Part shown: in pieces, positions 16,973 through 24,425 of the stretch
How the letters are laid out: every line of letters starts with the position of its first letter
Numbering within the stretch: the first letter of the stretch is position 1
Virus record (IMG/VR): IMGVR_UViG_3300028388_001115
Span: 1-24,788 of that record
DNA length: 24,788 nucleotides
Strand: one strand, 5' to 3'
Source of the DNA: a virus
The notes under the pieces: generated by a model
What the model was told of the DNA's origin: nothing
The model's input: the letters and a program-made list of their open reading frames with translations, nothing else
The model's database searches: none
Made by a program: the position numbers and the translations under genes

Positions 16973-17458
16973 ATGAGTGATGACGAAAAAATATTAAAGA
17001 AAGATGAAATAGAAGAGCTTAACAGTACTGATGTTGTTCCGTACAAACAGGAGAACAATACCGAAGTAATTGAAAAAAATAATCAAGAGGTTATTGATCA
17101 AGAATTTAATAAGCGTTCTGTGGATTTAAGAAATGATTATGAGTATGCCCGAACAAATATATATGATACTATATCACAAGGCAGTGATGCTCTATTCGAA
17201 CTAACAAACCTTGCGAAAAATTCACAGAGTCCTAGAGCATACGAAGTGCTTGCGAAATTGATGGATACTATCACAAACAGTAATGAAAAACTTGTTAATA
17301 TACACCAACAAGTAAAAGATATTGAGAAGGTGGAGAAGGGTTCGCAAAATTCACAATCCGCTGGGACTATAAACAATATAGTTTTTCATGGAACTACAGA
17401 AGAGTTATTTGATGCGATTGAAGATAAAAGGAAAGACAAAAATAATGGCGGTTCATGA
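16973..17458 (+). CDS. gp16: Terminase small subunit gp16
   Basis: gp16 binds concatemeric phage DNA and stimulates the gp17 packaging motor. The product is 161 aa against T4's 164. It has an acidic, disordered N-terminus, a central helical region (RNDYEYARTNIYDTISQGSDALFELTNLAKNSQSPRAYEVLAKLMDTITNSNEKL at about 50-105) that in the T4 family forms the oligomerising coiled coil, and a conserved C-terminus (NNIVFHGTTEELFDAI) near residues 135-150. AGGAG at 16961-16965 supports the ATG at 16973. It overlaps the chosen gp17 start by 14 bases, the usual coupled arrangement for the two terminase genes. Confidence 0.92.
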   Translation: MSDDEKILKKDEIEELNSTDVVPYKQENNTEVIEKNNQEVIDQEFNKRSVDLRNDYEYARTNIYDTISQGSDALFELTNLAKNSQSPRAYEVLAKLMDTITNSNEKLVNIHQQVKDIEKVEKGSQNSQSAGTINNIVFHGTTEELFDAIEDKRKDKNNGGS

Positions 17459-19136
17459 TCATCCTTCACAAAAATATGATAACTACTTATCTAATCCTAA
17501 ACTAAAGGCAGCCAATGTTAAGGTAGCATTTACACAAGAACAAGTAGATGAGTATATGAGATGTAAACACGATATATTATATTTCATGGAGAATTATATT
17601 AAAATCGTAACATTAGATGATGGACTTGTTCAGTTTCAACCATATGAGTTTCAACAAAAAATAGTTAGACTAGTACACAACAATAGATTTTTCATTGGTA
17701 AAATTGGCCGTCAGATGGGCAAGACGACGATTGTTGGGGCATATCTGCTATGGGTTGTATTGTTTCATAAATTACAAAGTGTTGCTATACTTGCTAACAA
17801 GGGCAAAACAGCAATGGGTATTTTAGGTAAGATACAAAAATCATATGAGAATTTACCATTATGGCTACAACAAGGTATCAAAGAATGGAATAAGGGTTCT
17901 CTTATATTAGAGAATGGTTCTAAAATTGTCGCTGATTCAACTGGTGGTTCTGCTGGTCGTTCTGAATCTCATAATATAGTGTTCTTAGATGAGTTTGCTT
18001 TCGTACCAAGAAATGTAGCTGAAGAATTTATGACATCGGTATATCCTGTAATTACTGCAGGAACAAACACTAAGATAATAATGATATCAACTCCAAAGGG
18101 TATGAACTTATTCTATAAGTATTGGGTAGATGCCAAAAATAAGAGAAACAAATATAAACCTTTTGAGGCTCATTGGTCAGAAGTTCCTGGGAGAGACAAA
18201 GCATGGGAGAAAGAGACAAGAGCGAATATAGGTGATGAAAAGTTTGAACAAGAATTTAATACGGAGTTTCTTGGTAGTACTAATACACTAATTTCCGCTT
18301 CAAAACTAAATGAACTAGTTTATGTTGAGCCAGTCAAAACTTATAAAACACAGGGTGATAATATAGTCAAAATATATGATACTCCTAAACCGAATCGAGC
18401 ATATATTATTTCTGTGGATTCGGGTGAGGGTACTGGTCTTGATTATTCTGCTTTCACGGTTATAGATGTTACTGATACACCATATAATATAGTTAGTACG
18501 TTCAAAAGCTCTGATGTATCACCATTAATTTTTCCGGATATTATAGTCAATATAGCCAAGATATATAATAACTCACATCTACTAATCGAATCTAATGGAA
18601 TTGGTACACAGGTGATCAATACCATATATAATGATCTCGAATATGAATATGTTTTTGCAACATCATCGAGAGGTAGAGGTGGACAAACAATTTCCGCAGG
18701 ATTCAATAAAAGTTCCAAGCTAGGAATAAAAATGAGTGGTGCTGTCAAAAAGATTGGGTGTTCAAACTTAAAGAGTATGATTGAAACAGATGGTATAATG
18801 ATCAATGACTATAATATCATTGAAGAGTTTAGTACTTTTGTCGCAAACAAGAAAAATACTTATGAAGCAGAGAGTGGCCATCATGATGATCTAGTTATGA
18901 CAATGGTACTATTTGGATGGCTCACCAAGCAACAATATTTTAAGGATATTACATCAATAGATATAAGAAAAAAATTATATGGTAATAGACTAAAGGATAT
19001 TGAAGAACAGATAATGCCACCTACCATACAATTTCAGCAACCTACTGAATTTAATGAATCTTTTTTAGATTCAGAGGGGGTTAGATGGGAGGTTGTAGAA
19101 GAATTTGATTACCATTCGGATGATTTTGATTGGTAA
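17445..19136 (+). CDS. gp17: Terminase large subunit gp17 (packaging ATPase and nuclease)
   Basis: I chose the ATG at 17445 (MAVHDHPSQKYDNYL), preceded by AAAGGAAAG at 17427-17434. An in-frame ATG at 17388 would create a 71-base overlap. The 563-aa product has an ATPase domain with Walker A GRQMGKTT at residues 88-95 (T4: SRQLGKTT) and Walker B IVFLDEFAF with D182-E183. A likely coupling motif (STPKG) follows. The C-terminal RNase H-like nuclease has acidic residues D325 (SVDSGEGTGLDYSA), E382 (IESNGIG) and D481-D482 (GHHDDLVMT). These correspond to the three catalytic acids of T4 gp17. All key residues are intact. It docks on the gp20 portal to translocate and cut DNA. Confidence 0.97.
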   Translation: MAVHDHPSQKYDNYLSNPKLKAANVKVAFTQEQVDEYMRCKHDILYFMENYIKIVTLDDGLVQFQPYEFQQKIVRLVHNNRFFIGKIGRQMGKTTIVGAYLLWVVLFHKLQSVAILANKGKTAMGILGKIQKSYENLPLWLQQGIKEWNKGSLILENGSKIVADSTGGSAGRSESHNIVFLDEFAFVPRNVAEEFMTSVYPVITAGTNTKIIMISTPKGMNLFYKYWVDAKNKRNKYKPFEAHWSEVPGRDKAWEKETRANIGDEKFEQEFNTEFLGSTNTLISASKLNELVYVEPVKTYKTQGDNIVKIYDTPKPNRAYIISVDSGEGTGLDYSAFTVIDVTDTPYNIVSTFKSSDVSPLIFPDIIVNIAKIYNNSHLLIESNGIGTQVINTIYNDLEYEYVFATSSRGRGGQTISAGFNKSSKLGIKMSGAVKKIGCSNLKSMIETDGIMINDYNIIEEFSTFVANKKNTYEAESGHHDDLVMTMVLFGWLTKQQYFKDITSIDIRKKLYGNRLKDIEEQIMPPTIQFQQPTEFNESFLDSEGVRWEVVEEFDYHSDDFDW

Positions 19137-19161
19137 TTTATAATTTTAATGAATTATAAAT
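19136..19161 (+). terminator. AT-only hairpin after gp17, overlapping the gp18 late promoter
   Basis: ATTTATAATT (19136-19145) pairs perfectly with AATTATAAAT (19152-19161) around a six-base loop, starting at the last base of the gp17 stop codon. The right arm contains most of the late promoter TATAAATA. No T-run follows, and the stem is all A-T pairs, so termination is uncertain. It may mark the unit boundary or protect the 3' end of the gp17 message. Confidence 0.3.
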
Positions 19162-19162
19162 A
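19155..19162 (+). promoter_or_regulatory. T4-type late promoter TATAAATA upstream of tail sheath gp18
   Basis: This exact octamer lies in the 92-base gap between gp17 and gp18, leaving a leader of about 60 bases before the ATG at 19229. A strong ribosome site, AAGGAG, sits near 19215. Placement ahead of an abundantly made structural protein fits a strong late promoter. Confidence 0.75.
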
Positions 19163-19228
19163 TTATATAGTACAAGATTTAATTCTATGGGTTTTGGATT
19201 TATAAGATTATTTAAAGGAGAATAAAAA

Positions 19229-21133
19229 ATGACATTTCAAGTAAGTCCGGGAGTAAATGTTAGAGAGATTGATCTCACTACAATCGTTCCCGCATCAAGC
19301 ACAACAGCCGCTGGGTTTGCTGGTGCTTTCAAATGGGGTGCTTTAAACGAAGTAACTCTTGTGTCATCTGAGTTAGAACTTATCGAAAAGTTTGGAAAAC
19401 CAGATACAGACACAGCACCTAGTTGGTTTTCGGCCGCTAACTTTCTTTCATACGGTAACAGATTGAGACTAGTTAGAATCGCTGACGAAACTGCCGCATT
19501 AAACGCAACAACAGAAGCAACAACTGGGTCGGGTACTGCTGGTACAGGTTTGTTGGTTAAGAATGATGAGCATTATGAAAATAACTATGCTGATGGTTCT
19601 GCTAATGTTGGTGAGTGGATAGCTAGACATCCTGGAGCATTGGGTAATAGTTTGCGTGTTTCCACATGTCCATCTGTGAAGGCTTTCGGTAATACATTAG
19701 CTGGAACATTATCATCATCTGGAACTGCTGTTACAGGTACTACTACATCATTTGAAACAGAGCTTGAAGTTGGTAGTATATTAATAATGCCCGATGGTAG
19801 TGAAATTAAAGTTACGGCTATTACATCAGATACAGCTTTAACGCTTGCATCCGCACCAGACACAGCATTGTCAAGTGATACTGTTGTATGTAAATGGGAA
19901 TATGCTGATCAAATCGGTGTTGCTCCTGGTACATCTGACTTTGTTAGTGCTAGAGCTGGTTCACTTGATGAGCTTCATGTCATCGTTGTTGATGAAGATG
20001 GTGCTTTCACTGGTGTTCCTGGTTCTATATTAGAAAGATTCGCATTTGTATCAAAAGCATCTGACGCAAAAAATGAATCGGGTGCGAGTAACTATTATGT
20101 AGAAGTTATAAACAGAACATCTGATTATGTTAGATGGGCTGATCATACACCTACTACTAACTATGGTACGGCTGCCGCCAATACAACATTTACTACACCT
20201 GACGCTCCTAGCTCATTTAGTTTTGCTGGTGGTGCCGATGGAAATAGTACAGTAGATTCTGCTGATAAAATTGCTGGGTTTGATCTATTCAAAGACAAAG
20301 AGCAAGTTGATGTTTCTTTGATGATAACTGGTGAAGCAGAAGCCGCTACGGCATTGCATGTGATTGAAAATATATGTGAATATAGAAAAGACTGTATAGC
20401 ATTTATTAGTCCTGAGAAAGCTGATGTTGTTGATAATCCTGGAAGCGAAGTTACTGATAGTATAGCTTTCAGAAATTCACTGACTTCTTCATCTTATGCT
20501 GTAATGGATAACAACTGGAAGTATCAATACGACAAGTATAATGATACGTATAGATGGGTTCCTGTTAATGCTGATATAGCTGGTCTTTGTGTAAGAACTG
20601 ATACAGAAAGAGACGCTTGGTGGTCGCCTGCTGGTCTTAATCGTGGTCATATCAAGAGTACAATTAAGTTAGCATACAATCCAACTAAAGCTCAAAGAGA
20701 TGATTTGTATGTCAAGGGTATCAATCCTGTTGTTCAGTTTCCTGGAGAGGGTACTGTTCTATATGGTGATAAAACTCTATTAAACAAACCATCTGCCTTT
20801 GACAGAATTAATGTTAGAAGATTGTTTATTATACTAGAAAAATCAATATCCGAAGCGGCTAAGTATAGTCTGTTCGAATTTAATGATGATATCACAAGGG
20901 CACAGTTTAAGAATATGGTTGATCCATTCTTAGCTGATGTTCAAGGTAGAAGAGGTATATATGACTATAGAGTTGTATGTGACACAACAAATAACACACC
21001 AGAAGTAATTGATAGAAATGAATTTATCGGTGACATCTATATTAAACCAGCAAGGTCAATCAACTTTATTAGATTGAATTTTGTTGCTGTTAGAACTGGG
21101 GTAGATTTTGAGATTGTCGTGGGTCAATTCTAA
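19229..21133 (+). CDS. gp18: Tail sheath protein gp18
   Basis: gp18 polymerises around the tail tube and contracts on infection. The N-terminus (VSPGVNVREIDLTTIVPASSTTAAGFAG, then GKPDTDTAPSWFSAANFLSYGNRLRLVRI) is the classic T4-family sheath signature. The C-terminal region (RDAWWSPAGLNRG, FPGEGTVLYGDKTLL, FDRINVRRLFIILEKSISEAAKYSLFEFND, ending IYIKPARSINFIRLNFVAVRTGVDFEI) contains the inter-subunit handshake strands of contractile sheaths. The 634-aa length is near T4's 659. Residues about 157-225 hold a GTLSSSGTAVTGTTTSFETEL module that looks like a surface beta insert. An AAGGAG site and its own late promoter precede it, and a strong terminator follows at 21144. Confidence 0.96.
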   Translation: MTFQVSPGVNVREIDLTTIVPASSTTAAGFAGAFKWGALNEVTLVSSELELIEKFGKPDTDTAPSWFSAANFLSYGNRLRLVRIADETAALNATTEATTGSGTAGTGLLVKNDEHYENNYADGSANVGEWIARHPGALGNSLRVSTCPSVKAFGNTLAGTLSSSGTAVTGTTTSFETELEVGSILIMPDGSEIKVTAITSDTALTLASAPDTALSSDTVVCKWEYADQIGVAPGTSDFVSARAGSLDELHVIVVDEDGAFTGVPGSILERFAFVSKASDAKNESGASNYYVEVINRTSDYVRWADHTPTTNYGTAAANTTFTTPDAPSSFSFAGGADGNSTVDSADKIAGFDLFKDKEQVDVSLMITGEAEAATALHVIENICEYRKDCIAFISPEKADVVDNPGSEVTDSIAFRNSLTSSSYAVMDNNWKYQYDKYNDTYRWVPVNADIAGLCVRTDTERDAWWSPAGLNRGHIKSTIKLAYNPTKAQRDDLYVKGINPVVQFPGEGTVLYGDKTLLNKPSAFDRINVRRLFIILEKSISEAAKYSLFEFNDDITRAQFKNMVDPFLADVQGRRGIYDYRVVCDTTNNTPEVIDRNEFIGDIYIKPARSINFIRLNFVAVRTGVDFEIVVGQF

Positions 21134-21143
21134 TAATCTTATC

Positions 21144-21162
21144 GGGTGGAATATTTCCACCC
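21144..21162 (+). terminator. Rho-independent-type terminator after gp18
   Basis: GGGTGGAA (21144-21151) and TTCCACCC (21155-21162) form a perfect eight-base-pair stem with a three-base loop, ten bases after the gp18 stop. The downstream sequence is ATTTAAAATT, so the U-tract is short. It is one of the few G-C-rich elements in this AT-rich region, and it separates gp18 from the gp19 promoter. Confidence 0.75.
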
Positions 21163-21176
21163 ATTTAAAATTAGTA

Positions 21177-21184
21177 TATAAATA
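21177..21184 (+). promoter_or_regulatory. T4-type late promoter TATAAATA upstream of tail tube gp19
   Basis: This exact octamer lies between the gp18 terminator and gp19, 38 bases before the ATG at 21223. The GGGAGAA at about 21209 supplies the ribosome site. Having its own terminator-promoter junction lets gp19 be made at a different level from gp18. Confidence 0.75.
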
Positions 21185-21222
21185 TTAAGTATAAAGAAAT
21201 TTAAATTAGGGAGAAATTAGAA

Positions 21223-21771
21223 ATGTCATTTAATATAAGCGATTTCCGAGCGAATTTTGCCTTTGGTGGTGCCAGACCATCGCAGTTTGATGTGATCATC
21301 ACTGCTCCTGGTTCACTTGTGGGTGTTAATATAGCCGCAAACAAATTGCGTTTCACATGTAAGGCAGCCTCAATACCAACATCAGAATTGGGGGAAGTCC
21401 AAGCATTTTATTTTGGTCGTCCAACCAAATATGCTGGCAACAGAACTTTCGAAGATTGGACTGTGACAGTCATGAACGATGAGGATTGGATTGTTAGAAA
21501 TGCTCTTGAGCAATGGAACAATGCTATCAATGCACATGAGGAAAATGTTCGACATAACGGTGCTAATGCAACAGCTTCATCATATAAAGGTGTCGCAATC
21601 GTTCGACAATATGGTAAAGAGAATGAAATTTTACAGACATACACATTAAAAGGTGTTTGGCCAAAGAATGTTGGTGAAATAGAATTAAACTGGGAGAACG
21701 CAAACCAGATTGAAGAATTTCAAACAATATTCACGTATGATGATTGGATACGTGGGGCCGATATAGTTTAA
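21223..21771 (+). CDS. gp19: Tail tube protein gp19
   Basis: gp19 forms the hexameric rings of the inner tail tube. The sequence shows the family pattern over its full length: FRANFAFGGARPSQFDVIITAPG at the start, LRFTCKAASIPTSELGEVQAFYFGRPTKYAGNRTFEDWTVTVMND in the middle, and IELNWENANQIEEFQTIFTYDDWI at the end. The length of 182 aa is slightly above T4's 163. It lies directly after the sheath gene as in T4, with its own late promoter (21177) and a following hairpin (21780-21810) before the portal gene. All parts appear intact. Confidence 0.96.
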   Translation: MSFNISDFRANFAFGGARPSQFDVIITAPGSLVGVNIAANKLRFTCKAASIPTSELGEVQAFYFGRPTKYAGNRTFEDWTVTVMNDEDWIVRNALEQWNNAINAHEENVRHNGANATASSYKGVAIVRQYGKENEILQTYTLKGVWPKNVGEIELNWENANQIEEFQTIFTYDDWIRGADIV

Positions 21772-21779
21772 TTTGACGA

Positions 21780-21810
21780 GGCATATATATTAATAGCGAA
21801 TGTATATGCC
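21780..21810 (+). terminator. Hairpin terminator between gp19 and gp20
   Basis: GGCATATATATT (21780-21791) pairs with AATGTATATGCC (21799-21810), 12 pairs including one G-T wobble, around a seven-base loop. TTT follows at 21811-21813. It begins nine bases after the gp19 stop. The U-run is short, so it may be a partial terminator. No exact late promoter is seen between it and gp20, which suggests that some read-through is needed. Confidence 0.6.
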
Positions 21811-21839
21811 TTTAACCTTAATATGTATGGACTATTATT

Positions 21840-23369
21840 ATGTTAGAAAATATATTTGGTTTTGTATTCAAGAAAACCAAAGATGAGAAAAAAGCAACCA
21901 AACGTGCCAGTTTTGTTCAACCAACTTCGACAGATGGCTCTATATTAGTACCTAACTCAGAGGGTACGTTTGGTGGAACTACATTTAATATCACGGGTAA
22001 TATTAGAAATGAGATCGAACTCATCAACAAATACCGTGAAATGGAATTACAACCCGAAGTTGACAGTGCGATAGATGATATTGTCAATGATGCTATCACT
22101 GTGGATTTCCACCGACCACCCGTTTCATTGAATCTCGATAATGTGAAGTTATCCGATCCGATAAAGAAAAGTATATTGGATGAATTTGATACTTGCCTGA
22201 AACTTTTAGATTTTCAGAATCAGTCGTATGATATTTTCAGACGCTGGTATGTTGATGGTAGACTGAATTTTCATGTTATCATTGACGATAAACATCCTAG
22301 ACAAGGTATCAAAGAATTGAGGTATATCGATCCAAGACAAGTCAAAAAAATAATAGAGACGGAAGAATTTGTAGACGATAAAACTGGTATTAAATTATCT
22401 AGGATCAAAGATGAATATTTCTTATACACAGGAAATATCAATAATTTTGTTGGACGAACATCCAATATTTCATCTATACAATATGGTGATTCAAATGCAC
22501 TAAAAATATCAAGTGATTCTATACTATATACACATAGTGGAAAATTAAGTACAGATAATTCACTTGTTCTTAGTTATCTACACAAAGCTATCAAAGCATA
22601 TAACCAATTAAGAATGATGGAAGATGCTCTTGTTATATATAGAATGACGAGAGCCCCCGAACGTAGAATATTCTACATTGATGTTGGTAATTTGCCTAGA
22701 ACAAAAGCAGAAGAATATCTAAAACAAACAATGACGAAATATAAAAATCGTTTGATGTACAATTCTGCTACTGGTGAAACTAGAGATGATAAACGATACA
22801 TGGCAATGACAGAGGATTTTTGGTTGCCACGACGTGAGGGTTCACAGGGTACAGAAATTACTACACTACCAGGAGGTCAAAACTTAGGGGAGATAACAGA
22901 CGTTGAGTATTTTCAGAAAGCATTATATAAATCATTGAATGTACCTGTTACGAGATTAGATGCCGAGAATGGTTTCAATATGGGTAGATCTAGTGAAATT
23001 ACTAGAGATGAGTTAAAGTTCCATAAATTTATTGTTAGGTTGAGACATAGATTCTCTATTCTTTTAGATAACCTACTAGAAAAACAATTAATCCTCAAAG
23101 GTATAACTACAAAAGAAGATTGGAAAAATATTAAAGAAGATGTGTTTTATGACTTTGCATCTGATGTATATTTCTCACAACTCAAAGATTTTGAAATACT
23201 ACAACAAAAAGTTGAGATAGTAGATCGAATGAGAGACATGATTGGAACATATGTCAGTAAAGAATATGTTCAGAAAGAGATTCTTAAATTGTCAGATGAC
23301 GAGTTAGAAAAAATGAATAAACAAATAGAAGATGAGAAATCATCATCTGATAATGATGATGGATTTTAA
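21840..23369 (+). CDS. gp20: Portal vertex protein gp20
   Basis: gp20 forms the dodecameric portal at one capsid vertex. It starts prohead assembly and is the channel used by gp17. Characteristic segments are INKYREMELQPEVDSAIDDIVNDAI (about 63-87), YDIFRRWYVDGRLNFHVIID (about 130-150), ELRYIDPRQVKKI, YRMTRAPERRIFYIDVGNLPRTKAEEYL (about 268-296), and EDFWLPRREGSQGTEITTLPGGQNLGEI (about 326-352). The 509-aa length is close to T4's 524. No clear Shine-Dalgarno stands before the ATG at 21840, and no exact late promoter precedes it. The C-terminus is acidic (DEKSSSDNDDGF). The stop leads straight into AAAGGAG for the next small gene. Confidence 0.96.
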   Translation: MLENIFGFVFKKTKDEKKATKRASFVQPTSTDGSILVPNSEGTFGGTTFNITGNIRNEIELINKYREMELQPEVDSAIDDIVNDAITVDFHRPPVSLNLDNVKLSDPIKKSILDEFDTCLKLLDFQNQSYDIFRRWYVDGRLNFHVIIDDKHPRQGIKELRYIDPRQVKKIIETEEFVDDKTGIKLSRIKDEYFLYTGNINNFVGRTSNISSIQYGDSNALKISSDSILYTHSGKLSTDNSLVLSYLHKAIKAYNQLRMMEDALVIYRMTRAPERRIFYIDVGNLPRTKAEEYLKQTMTKYKNRLMYNSATGETRDDKRYMAMTEDFWLPRREGSQGTEITTLPGGQNLGEITDVEYFQKALYKSLNVPVTRLDAENGFNMGRSSEITRDELKFHKFIVRLRHRFSILLDNLLEKQLILKGITTKEDWKNIKEDVFYDFASDVYFSQLKDFEILQQKVEIVDRMRDMIGTYVSKEYVQKEILKLSDDELEKMNKQIEDEKSSSDNDDGF

Positions 23370-23382
23370 AAGGAGTAAATAT

Positions 23383-23538
23383 ATGAAATTTGGAGCATTT
23401 GGTGTACCATATAAAGGTAAAGAACATAAGCCAAAGAAGGCGAAAAAGGAAACAAAGGTAAGTAAATCCGAGGAAAAGACTGAGACTGTTGAAGAAACTG
23501 CTGATGTTGCTGTTTTAGAATCAGAATTTAAAGAATAA
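23383..23538 (+). CDS. Small lysine/glutamate-rich head-region protein (51 aa)
   Basis: The ATG at 23383 (MKFGAFGVPYKGKEHKPKKAKKETK) has a strong ribosome site (AGGAG 23371-23375). Upstream in-frame ATGs lie inside gp20 and are not supported. The N-terminus is Gly/Phe-rich, the centre is lysine-rich, and the C-terminal half is glutamate-rich (SEEKTETVEETADVAVLESEFKE), so the protein is probably disordered. It lies between portal and prohead-core genes, where T4 has the small core gene 67. The run of charges suggests a core or DNA-associated peptide, but I do not recognise a family. It is followed by a late promoter at 23561. Confidence 0.65.
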   Translation: MKFGAFGVPYKGKEHKPKKAKKETKVSKSEEKTETVEETADVAVLESEFKE

Positions 23539-23560
23539 TTGGATTTAAAATTTAATCATT

Positions 23561-23568
23561 TATAAATA
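23561..23568 (+). promoter_or_regulatory. T4-type late promoter TATAAATA very close to the gp67-like gene
   Basis: This exact octamer ends only 13 bases before the ATG at 23582. With T4 spacing (box at -13 to -6) the transcript would start near 23574, inside the GGAGGG ribosome site (23572-23577), giving a leader of about eight bases. It likely drives the gp67-like gene and gp21. Confidence 0.7.
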
Positions 23569-23581
23569 AATGGAGGGTAAA

Positions 23582-23725
23582 ATGTCATCCCCACTAAAGA
23601 AGATGTTAAAAGATATAAGAAAGGGTAAGCTAGCTGATAGCAAGAAAGAATTTAAGAAGATTTTGAGTGACAAAGCTAGGAAGTTAGTGGAAAAAGAGAA
23701 AGACAAAATTAGGACAATAGACTAA
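23582..23725 (+). CDS. gp67: gp67-like prohead core protein (47 aa)
   Basis: This short ORF reads MSSPLKKMLKDIRKGKL, then ADSKKEFKKILSDKARKLVE, ending KIRTID. GGAGGG at 23572-23577 serves the ATG, and the stop overlaps the gp21 start (TAATG at 23723-23727). The pattern of a short helix, then KxxLxxxKKxFxxIL, then a K/E-rich helix parallels the N-terminal half of T4 gp67 (LIEAIKSNDLVAARKLF). In T4, gp67 is an internal core protein cut by gp21. T4's acidic C-terminal half is absent here. Position between portal and protease supports the assignment, but the similarity is by eye and modest. Confidence 0.6.
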   Translation: MSSPLKKMLKDIRKGKLADSKKEFKKILSDKARKLVEKEKDKIRTID

Positions 23726-24375
23726 TGAAACTTATTACAGAATCATCAGAAAGTATCAAGGTTCTTAAAGAAGAAAGAAACGGCACTAAACAATACCATA
23801 TAGAGGGTGTGTTTATGCAGTCGGATGTTTCCAATAGAAATAAAAGAATCTATCCGAAACCTATTCTTGTGAAAGAGATGAAGAGATACACTGAGGATTG
23901 TATCAAGAAAAATAGGGCTATGGGTGAGCTAGGTCATCCCGAGGGGCCTCAAATTAATCTTGAGCGTGTTTCACATATGATTACCAAATTATGGGAAGAT
24001 GGTAATAATGTGATGGGTGTCGCTAAGATTTTGGATACTCCTTATGGTAAAATTGTTAAGAATTTTATTGATGAGGGGATATCACTAGGTGTTTCTTCAC
24101 GTGGTCTAGGTTCCTGTAAACGTAATGACAATGGTTATGACGAAATACAAGAAGATTTTTGGTTAAGTACTGTGGATATAGTTGCAGATCCATCCGCACC
24201 TGATGCTTTCGTGAATGGTGTTATGGAAGGTAAAGAATGGATTTATGATAACGGTATTATCAAAGAAATGGATATCGAGAACTATAAGAAGAGTATCAAA
24301 AAAGCTGAGAGAAGAAGATTAGAGGAAGCCAAACTTTGTGCTTTTCAAAATTTTCTCAAAAAGTTAAAATATTAA
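23725..24375 (+). CDS. gp21: Prohead core protease gp21
   Basis: gp21 is the serine protease that sits in the prohead core, digests the scaffold and trims capsid proteins before packaging. The 216-aa product matches T4's 212. The key segments are RNKRIYPKPILVKEM (about 38-52), the histidine in MGELGHPEGP (H71), the serine segment GVSSRGLGS (S124 or S125), and VDIVADPSAPDAFV (about 150-163), all typical of the T4 prohead protease family with an HK97-protease-like fold. The start overlaps the stop of the gp67-like gene, implying translational coupling. The C-terminus is lysine- and arginine-rich. It is followed by a late promoter at 24382. Confidence 0.95.
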   Translation: MKLITESSESIKVLKEERNGTKQYHIEGVFMQSDVSNRNKRIYPKPILVKEMKRYTEDCIKKNRAMGELGHPEGPQINLERVSHMITKLWEDGNNVMGVAKILDTPYGKIVKNFIDEGISLGVSSRGLGSCKRNDNGYDEIQEDFWLSTVDIVADPSAPDAFVNGVMEGKEWIYDNGIIKEMDIENYKKSIKKAERRRLEEAKLCAFQNFLKKLKY

Positions 24376-24381
24376 TAAAAT

Positions 24382-24389
24382 TATAAATA
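24382..24389 (+). promoter_or_regulatory. T4-type late promoter TATAAATA upstream of the scaffold gene
   Basis: This exact octamer lies in the 50-base gap after gp21, 36 bases before the ATG at 24426. The AAAAGGAG at 24411-24418 is the ribosome site. An imperfect A/T inverted repeat (24364-24372 with 24402-24411) surrounds it, but base composition makes that unremarkable. Confidence 0.72.
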
Positions 24390-24425
24390 TTATGGTAACA
24401 TATATTTTTAAAAAGGAGAATTAAA

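Noticed and set aside
17388-17444. Longer gp17 start at ATG 17388
   Set aside because: It would overlap gp16 by 71 bases and add a basic segment read from gp16 codons. The ATG at 17445 has a good ribosome site and the expected small overlap.
18443-18805. 120-codon ORF on the minus strand opposite gp17
   Set aside because: It is the complement of conserved nuclease-domain codons of gp17. Every other gene is on the + strand, and no promoter or ribosome site supports it.
21164-21212. TTTAAA-type inverted and direct repeats around the gp19 promoter
   Set aside because: The arms are A/T only, imperfect and short, within what the base composition would produce by chance.
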